Of a DNA stretch of 55,111 nucleotides, positions 50,500-55,111 are shown one piece after another. Origin of the DNA: Frigididesulfovibrio sp031553235 (GTDB lineage Bacteria > Desulfobacterota > Desulfovibrionia > Desulfovibrionales > Desulfovibrionaceae); NCBI GenBank assembly GCA_031553235.1, contig JAVBLS010000078.1, positions 1 through 55,111 on the forward strand, given 5' to 3'. The translations under genes were made by a program, and so were the position numbers. Below the pieces are notes generated by a model. The model did no database searches, had not been told where the DNA came from, and saw only the letters and a program-made list of their open reading frames with translations. Position 1 is the stretch's first letter. The number at the start of each line of letters is the position of its first letter.

Positions 50500-52608
50500 T
50501 TACTTTACTTGGGCCTGGGCCTGGATGGCGGTAATGGCCACAGTGTTGACGATGTCGGCCACAGTGCAGCCGCGGGAAAGATCGTTGACCGGCTTGTTCA
50601 GGCCCTGGAGCACCGGGCCGATGGCCACGGCGTCGGCGGCCCGCTGCACGGCCTTATAGGTGTTGTTGCCGGTGTTCAGGTCCGGGAAGATGAACACCGT
50701 GGCCCGACCGGCCACTTGACTGCCGGGCAGCTTGGTGCGGGCCACCTCGGGGTCGATGGCCGCGTCGTACTGCAGGGGACCTTCCAGGAGCAGGTGCGGG
50801 GCCTTTTCTTTGGCAATCCTGGTGGCTTCGGCCACCAGGTTGACGTCCTCGCCCTTGCCGGAAGAACCGGTGGAGTACGAAAGCATGGCCACGCGCGGCT
50901 CGATGCCGAAAATCCGGGCCGTCTCGGCCGAACTGATGGCGATGTCGGCCAATTGCTCGGCCGTGGGGTTGGGGTTCACGGCGCAGTCGCCGAACACCAG
51001 CACCCGGTCTTTCAGGCACATCAGAAACACCGAGGAGACAATGGAGGCGCCGGGCCTGGTCTTCACAAACTCAAAGGCCGGGCGCAAGGTGTGGGCCGTG
51101 GTGTTGATCGAGCCGGAAACCATGCCGTCGGCGTCGCCTTTGTAAACCATCATGGTGCCGAAGTAGGTGGGATCGATCATCACGTCGCGGGCGGTTTCAG
51201 GGGTCATACCCTTGGCCTTGCGCAGTTCATAGTAAGCCTGCACATATTCTTCGTATTTGGGCGAAAGTTCGGGCTGGATGATCGGCACGTCCAGTTCCAG
51301 GCCCAGTTCGGCAATGCGGGCCGTGACTTCTTTGGCCTTGCCGAGCAGGGTGATCTCGGCCACGTTGCGGCGCAGAAGCACGTCGGCGGCGCGCAGAATG
51401 CGCTCTTCGGCGCCTTCGGGCAGCACGATGCGCATCTTTTGCTTGGAGGCGCGCTCGATCAGGTTGTACTCAAACATTTTCGGAGTGATCTTGGTGCTGT
51501 GCAGGTTCACCAGCCGGCGGGAGATCTCCCTGGAGTCGACGCAGGCCTCGAAATGTCCGAGGGCGGTGTTGATCTTGCGGGTGTCGCCGGGTTCGATCTT
51601 GCCATACAGCGAAGCCATGACCTGGATGGTTTTGAAGGTATGGTCATGCACGGTGAGAATGGGAATGGTCACCCCGGTCCAGCCTTCGATCAGCCGGTGG
51701 ATGGAGATGGGCACGTCCAGGCCGCCGGTCAGCACCATGCCGGCGATATCCGGATAGGAAGAGGAAAAGCGCGAGGCCAGGCAGGCTAGAATGATGTCGG
51801 CCCGGTCGCCGGGGGTAAAGACCAAGCTGCCGTGGCTTAAGTAGTCGAGAAAATTCCCCACCTGCATGGCCGCGATCAGATAGTCGTCCACCAGGGTGTC
51901 GAGGCGGCCGTGGCCGTAAAGCACTTGGGCGTTCAGCCATTTTTTCACGTCGCCCATGGTCGGCTTGCCCAGGGTGGGCTCTTCGGGCAGCACGTAAGTG
52001 GCCAGGGGGTTGGTGCTGTTTTCGCGGTTTTGCAGCGACGAGGCAATCTGGCTTTCTTCCCGTTCGGTCACCGTGGCCCGGTTGACGATGCAGGCGACCA
52101 CGTCCAGGTTTTTTTCATCCAACTGGTCCAGGGTGACCTGGGCGGAGTCGATGATTTCGCGCACGCCCTTGCCGGCCGCGTTGAAGACCACCAGTACCGG
52201 ACAGCCCAGGTTGGCGGCGATTTCCGCGTTCAGGTCGAATTCAAAGGCCGGATCTTTGCCCATGAAGTCGGTGCCTTCGCAGAGCACGAACTCATAGCCG
52301 GCTTCAAGCTGCTTGTATTTCTTCAGGATGTTGTCCAGCAGGGTGGCGTGCTGGCCGTTGTTGATCAGGTGCCGGGCATCCTCAAGGGTGTAGGCGTAGG
52401 TGTCCTGGTAGGGGATATCAAGGTCGAAATGGGAGAGCACCAGGTTGATGTCGTGATCTTTGGTTTTGTGATTCAGTGGCTGGTTGATGATCGGTCGGAA
52501 AAAAGCGACCTTGCCGGTGCTTTTCAGCAGCAGTTGCATCATACCGAGCACCACCGCGGATTTGCCGCTTTTGCTCTCGGTGGCGGTAATATACAGATTG
52601 TTGGCCAC
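50500..52608 (-). CDS. pta: Phosphate acetyltransferase (long form with DRTGG domain)
   Basis: This 702-residue enzyme exchanges CoA and phosphate between acetyl-CoA and acetyl phosphate. Residues 1-215 are the P-loop domain (YITATESKSGKSAVVLGMMQ), about 215-340 the DRTGG regulatory domain (FTPGDRADIILACL) and about 375-702 the catalytic PTA domain (RIVLPEGAEERILRAADVL, GDADGMVSGSINTTAHTLRP, VFGDCAVNPNPTAEQLADIA, MLSYSTGSSGKGEDV, GPLQYDAAIDPEVA). The start is set at the GTG 52608, with AAGGAGATCCTC just upstream; the longer frame to 52689 has no such site. With ackA it forms the acetate/ATP module, important in organic-acid oxidation by sulfate reducers. Confidence 0.95.
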   Translation of the reverse strand: MANNLYITATESKSGKSAVVLGMMQLLLKSTGKVAFFRPIINQPLNHKTKDHDINLVLSHFDLDIPYQDTYAYTLEDARHLINNGQHATLLDNILKKYKQLEAGYEFVLCEGTDFMGKDPAFEFDLNAEIAANLGCPVLVVFNAAGKGVREIIDSAQVTLDQLDEKNLDVVACIVNRATVTEREESQIASSLQNRENSTNPLATYVLPEEPTLGKPTMGDVKKWLNAQVLYGHGRLDTLVDDYLIAAMQVGNFLDYLSHGSLVFTPGDRADIILACLASRFSSSYPDIAGMVLTGGLDVPISIHRLIEGWTGVTIPILTVHDHTFKTIQVMASLYGKIEPGDTRKINTALGHFEACVDSREISRRLVNLHSTKITPKMFEYNLIERASKQKMRIVLPEGAEERILRAADVLLRRNVAEITLLGKAKEVTARIAELGLELDVPIIQPELSPKYEEYVQAYYELRKAKGMTPETARDVMIDPTYFGTMMVYKGDADGMVSGSINTTAHTLRPAFEFVKTRPGASIVSSVFLMCLKDRVLVFGDCAVNPNPTAEQLADIAISSAETARIFGIEPRVAMLSYSTGSSGKGEDVNLVAEATRIAKEKAPHLLLEGPLQYDAAIDPEVARTKLPGSQVAGRATVFIFPDLNTGNNTYKAVQRAADAVAIGPVLQGLNKPVNDLSRGCTVADIVNTVAITAIQAQAQVK

Positions 52609-52816
52609 GAGGATCTCCTTGTTGGGACTACGGGCTGATATTCGCTTCTGGTTCATATAAACGACGCCGCAACCGATAATATGGCTCAAATATGGTGGAA
52701 CCGCAATAGTTTTTTTGAAAAAATAAGTAGCAAAATTAATGAGTTAAATCATATGTAAACGCATACAGTAAATAATCCGACCGCAGTGGGGTAGAGTTTG
52801 GGAAAAAAAGCACAAC
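52609..52816 (-). promoter_or_regulatory. AT-rich pta upstream region
   Basis: Between about 52690 and 52810 the DNA is AT-rich, with runs such as TTTTTTTGAAAAAATAAG on the plus strand. It should hold the promoter of the pta-ackA operon, but I could not settle on one -35/-10 pair. No gene is seen. Confidence 0.35.
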
Positions 52817-52851
52817 GGCGGCACGGGAGAGCGCAACTCTCCCGTGCCGCC
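52809..52851 (-). terminator. Strong terminator after gcvH
   Basis: On the minus strand GGCGGCACGGGAGAG pairs perfectly over 15 bases with CTCTCCCGTGCCGCC around a five-base loop, followed by GTTGTGCTTTTTTTCCC. It ends the lpdA-gcvH transcript before the pta promoter region. Confidence 0.8.
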
Positions 52852-52942
52852 ATATTGTCGACGGATTTTCGAACGAGCCCACAAGTGGCCGGCCGCTCAC
52901 GCGTCCGTCAGAATAAAAGAACTTTGAGAAAGTTCTTTTATT
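52852..52942 (-). repeat. Modular intergenic repeat, copy G (inverted)
   Basis: Read on the minus strand this copy contains CTTGTGGGCTCGTTCGAAAA and TCCGTCGACAATA, the core of copies A, C, D and F. At its start is a hairpin with perfect 14-base arms AATAAAAGAACTTT (52912-52925) and its complement (52929-52942) around a three-base loop. The gcvH stop codon (52938-52940) is inside this hairpin. It is the only full-core copy in this orientation relative to the window. Confidence 0.7.
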
Positions 52943-53324
52943 CCATCCCGGCCCGATAGTCTTTGACGCCGAGCAGAAAGCCTCTGTCGGCGCCCTGGGG
53001 GATCTGGATCTTGATCATCCAGCCGTCGGTATAGGGGGAGGTGTTCACGGCGCTGGGGTCGGCGGCCAGGGCTTCGTTCACGGCCAGGACGGTGCCGGCG
53101 ATGGGCATATACAGGGCGTTGACGGCCTTGATCGACTCCACGGTGCCGAACTCGGCGTTGCCGTCAAAGGCTTTGCCCACGGCGGGCAGATCCACGAAGG
53201 CGACTTCGCCGAGCTGGTCCTGGGCGAAGTCGCTGATGCCGACAAAGGCCGTGCCGTCGCCTTCCTCGCGCAGCCAGGTATGTTCTTTGGAATAGAGCAG
53301 GGTTTCTGGGTAGTTGAGGCTCAT
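52938..53324 (-). CDS. gcvH: Glycine cleavage system H protein
   Basis: This 128-residue protein carries the lipoyl group of the glycine cleavage complex. The lipoylation site is the Lys in FGTVESIKAVNALYMPIAGT (about residues 53-72). EHTWLREEGDGTAFVGISDF near the start and DGWMIKIQ near the end are typical. The ATG at 53324 has AGGAGACGCC before it; a longer frame to 53384 lacks a site. It lies 19 bases after lpdA, which supplies the dihydrolipoamide dehydrogenase. Other gcv genes are not in the window. The stop codon is inside a repeat hairpin. Confidence 0.95.
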   Translation of the reverse strand: MSLNYPETLLYSKEHTWLREEGDGTAFVGISDFAQDQLGEVAFVDLPAVGKAFDGNAEFGTVESIKAVNALYMPIAGTVLAVNEALAADPSAVNTSPYTDGWMIKIQIPQGADRGFLLGVKDYRAGME

Positions 53325-53343
53325 GGCGTCTCCTGTTGGTCTT

Positions 53344-54765
53344 TTAATGATTCCCAACCAGGGCCAGGGCGGCTTCGTACACACCCTCGGCCAAGGTCGG
53401 GTGGGCGTGGATGGTTGTGGCCAGATCCTCCGCCGTGGCGTTCAAGCGCAGGGCCAGGGCGGCTTCGGCCACCAGGTCCGAGGCGTGGGCTCCGGCCAGG
53501 TGTGCGCCGAGCAGTTTTCCCGTCCCTTGCTCGCAGATCAGCTTGCACAGCCCGGCGGCTTCGCCCATGGCCTGGGCCTTGCCCAGGGCGCGCACCTGGA
53601 AGATCGCGGTTTTGATCGCGTGGCCCTGGGCCTTGGCCTGGGCTTCGGACAGGCCGACACAGCCGATTTCCGGCGAGGTGAAGATGCCCGACGGCACCAC
53701 CCGGTAGTCCATGGTTTCCTTGCGGCCCAGGCAGTTGGCCACGGCACACAGGCCTTCCACGGCGGCCACGTGGGCCAGCATGATCTTGGCCGGCCCGAGC
53801 ACGTCGCCCACGGCATAGATGTTTTTGGCAGTGGTTTCCATGCGTTCGTTCACGCTGATCCAGCCGCGGGCGTCGGTCTGCACCCCGGCTTCGGCCAGGC
53901 CGAGATCTTGGCTGTTGGGCGCCCGGCCCACGGTGACCAGCACGGCGTCGGCCTCGACCACGTCCCGGCCTTTGCGGGCCGATTCCGGGGCCACAAAGGG
54001 CGAGGGCGCCAGGGTCACGGCAAGCGTGCCGTCGGCCCGTTGTTCCACTCCGGCCGTGGTGGAGCCCAGGTCCATGACGATGCCGCGCTTTTTGGCCTCG
54101 CGCAGGATCAGCCTGCTGATTTCCTCGTCCACGGCCGGCAGGGGCAGAGGCCGGTCCAGGCCCTCGACGATGCGCACCTCCGCGCCGAAGGCCCGGAAGA
54201 TGAAGGCCATTTCGCAGCCGATCACCCCGCCGCCCACAATCAGCAGGCGTCGTGGCGTTTCGGTCAATTCCAGGGCATCATCGCTGGATAGAATATGTTT
54301 GTGGTCCACGGCCAGGCCGGGCAGGTCCATGGCCCGCGAGCCCGTGGCGATGATTACCGTGTCGCCCTCGACTTCGGTCTGTCCGCCGTCGTTCAGGGCC
54401 ACGCCCACCGTGGTGCCGCCCGTGAGTTTGCCCTTGCCGCGCAGCAGGGTGATCTTCAGGTTCGCGCAGGTCTTTTCCAGTCCTCCGGCCAGAACCTGCC
54501 GGACCTTCTCCTTGCGCGCAACCACCTTGGCCATGTCGGCCACGGCGTCGCCCATACCGGCGATGCCGAACTCCGCCAGCCGGTGCGCCGTTTCCAAGGC
54601 CTCGGCCGAGGCCTTCAGGGTCTTGGTCGGGATGCAGCCGCCGTTCAAGCAGGTGCCGCCCAGGCCGTCCGGCTCCACCAGGGTCACCGCCGCGCCCGTG
54701 CCCGCGGCCGCGAACGCTGCCGTGTAGCCCCCCGGGCCGCCGCCCAATATCGTGATTCGTTTCAT
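53344..54765 (-). CDS. lpdA: Dihydrolipoamide dehydrogenase
   Basis: This 473-residue flavoprotein reoxidises dihydrolipoyl groups with NAD, here most likely on GcvH. The FAD loop is ITILGGGPGGYTAAFAAA, and the redox-active disulfide is in GGTCLNGGCIPTKTL (two Cys five apart). The NAD loop is LLIVGGGVIGCEMAFIF, and the C-terminal interface has HAHPTLAEGVYEAAL with the His-Pro active-site base. The ATG at 54765 follows GGGAG. It is the first gene of the lpdA-gcvH operon. Confidence 0.95.
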   Translation of the reverse strand: MKRITILGGGPGGYTAAFAAAGTGAAVTLVEPDGLGGTCLNGGCIPTKTLKASAEALETAHRLAEFGIAGMGDAVADMAKVVARKEKVRQVLAGGLEKTCANLKITLLRGKGKLTGGTTVGVALNDGGQTEVEGDTVIIATGSRAMDLPGLAVDHKHILSSDDALELTETPRRLLIVGGGVIGCEMAFIFRAFGAEVRIVEGLDRPLPLPAVDEEISRLILREAKKRGIVMDLGSTTAGVEQRADGTLAVTLAPSPFVAPESARKGRDVVEADAVLVTVGRAPNSQDLGLAEAGVQTDARGWISVNERMETTAKNIYAVGDVLGPAKIMLAHVAAVEGLCAVANCLGRKETMDYRVVPSGIFTSPEIGCVGLSEAQAKAQGHAIKTAIFQVRALGKAQAMGEAAGLCKLICEQGTGKLLGAHLAGAHASDLVAEAALALRLNATAEDLATTIHAHPTLAEGVYEAALALVGNH

Positions 54766-54894
54766 GCGCAACTCCCTGGTTGAAGAGAAGGGCGTATTTG
54801 GGGTGCGCCCCAAAACGCCCCGACACCGCCAAATGGGGGGTGAGCGTGGTTATAAATATTGTATTCACGCGAACGGTGTACCGTTGAGCGCCAA
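54766..54894. other. lpdA upstream region
   Basis: The stretch contains the lpdA ribosome binding site and, near 54850-54865, a short AT-rich piece (TATAAATATTGTATT) that may hold the promoter. The imperfect palindrome AACGGTGTACCGTT lies at about 54872-54885. I see no glycine riboswitch pattern. Confidence 0.3.
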
Positions 54895-54954
54895 GGGCAC
54901 AGCTGAACGACAACAGCACACAGCTGAACGACAAGGGCACAGCTGAACGCCAGC
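54883..54954. repeat. 20-bp tandem repeat, about 3.5 units
   Basis: Units of 20 bases begin at 54895, 54915 and 54935, sharing the core CACAGCTGAACG. A partial unit (TTGAGCGCCAA) comes before them. The unit length is not a multiple of three and no gene runs through in a supported frame. Confidence 0.7.
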
Positions 54955-55041
54955 GGCATGCCGCCGATCAAACCGCGCCGCGTTGCCAATAAAAAGGATC
55001 AGCCCGGGAACGCCTCGAGCGACATATTGCGCCGTTTCGGC

Positions 55042-55111
55042 TCGCAGCCGGCGAATGCGGAGAGCCGAATATCTTGCTCGCGCTTCGATATTCACCCTCC
55101 GCCGGCTGCGA
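55042..55111. repeat. Long-range inverted repeat at the window edge
   Basis: TCGCAGCCGGCG (55042-55053) is repeated inverted as CGCCGGCTGCGA (55100-55111), with an inner pair GAATATC (55067-55073) and GATATTC (55087-55093). The window ends exactly at the last arm, so the structure may continue outside. Confidence 0.55.

Noticed and set aside
54883..54954. CRISPR array
   Set aside because: Units are directly joined 20-base repeats without unique spacers, and no cas genes are present.
54766..55111. Glycine riboswitch before lpdA-gcvH
   Set aside because: I could not find the paired aptamer pattern; a covariance search would be needed to be certain.

Overview
The window reads as part of a chromosome from a sulfate-reducing delta-proteobacterium of the Desulfovibrio type (order Desulfovibrionales). 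The main pointers are a TunR-type regulator (XerC/D-like DNA-binding part plus two molybdate/tungstate-binding TOBE domains) beside a TSUP/TauE transporter, the gene order ffh-rpsP-KH protein-rimM-trmD-rplS-rnhB with a TrmD carrying an extra RNA-methyltransferase domain, and an ackA-pta pair with a stand-alone DRTGG protein. Genus and species cannot be fixed from the sequence alone. Coding DNA is GC-rich; a few intergenic stretches (about 300-560, 19540-19800, 38715-38870, 52690-52810) are strikingly AT-rich.

Layout. (1) 1-4600 is a gene graveyard: an IS4-type transposase fragment, an orphan hypothetical gene, an internally deleted IS3-family element, an intact NCS2 purine/pyrimidine permease, a broken DUF1538 gene and a deletion fusion of an ABC ATPase start to the back part of a MetQ/NlpA lipoprotein. 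(2) 4896-16667 holds housekeeping and single genes: two glycosyltransferases, class I aldolase, YCII protein, the divergent tunR/tauE pair with clear promoters and palindromic operators, an IS200 remnant, lysA, a macrodomain protein, a GNAT acetyltransferase, tRNA-Arg(TCT), folC and a DUF2569 protein. (3) 16866-19336 is a two-gene surface-sugar operon. (4) 19806-32877 is a myo-inositol utilisation locus: iolA, iolJ, iolB, iolC, iolD, iolG, iolE, then a ribose/inositol-type ABC importer (binding protein, double ATPase, permease) and a second Gfo/Idh/MocA dehydrogenase. (5) 33029-38680 encodes an AsmA-like envelope protein and a PAS-GGDEF-EAL protein. (6) 38887-44331 is the ribosome/SRP operon. 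(7) 44528-47776 is a flippase/LIC12162-transferase pair. (8) 48103-52608 is DRTGG protein-ackA-pta, and 52938-54765 is gcvH-lpdA.

How it works together. The iol genes would take inositol to dihydroxyacetone phosphate plus malonate semialdehyde, and IolA would turn the latter into acetyl-CoA, which Pta-AckA elsewhere in the window could convert to acetate and ATP (inference). TunR probably represses both itself and the TauE-like exporter: one palindrome overlaps the -10 of tauE, another overlaps the -35 of tunR.

The least explained signal is a modular intergenic repeat found at least six times (10255, 13064, 27948, 30727, 47820, inverted at 52852, with a related variant at 32896). Its hairpins differ in sequence between copies but keep their pairing, and two copies reach into the stop codons of neighbouring genes. 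I saw no CRISPR array, no intact mobile element and no known riboswitch.
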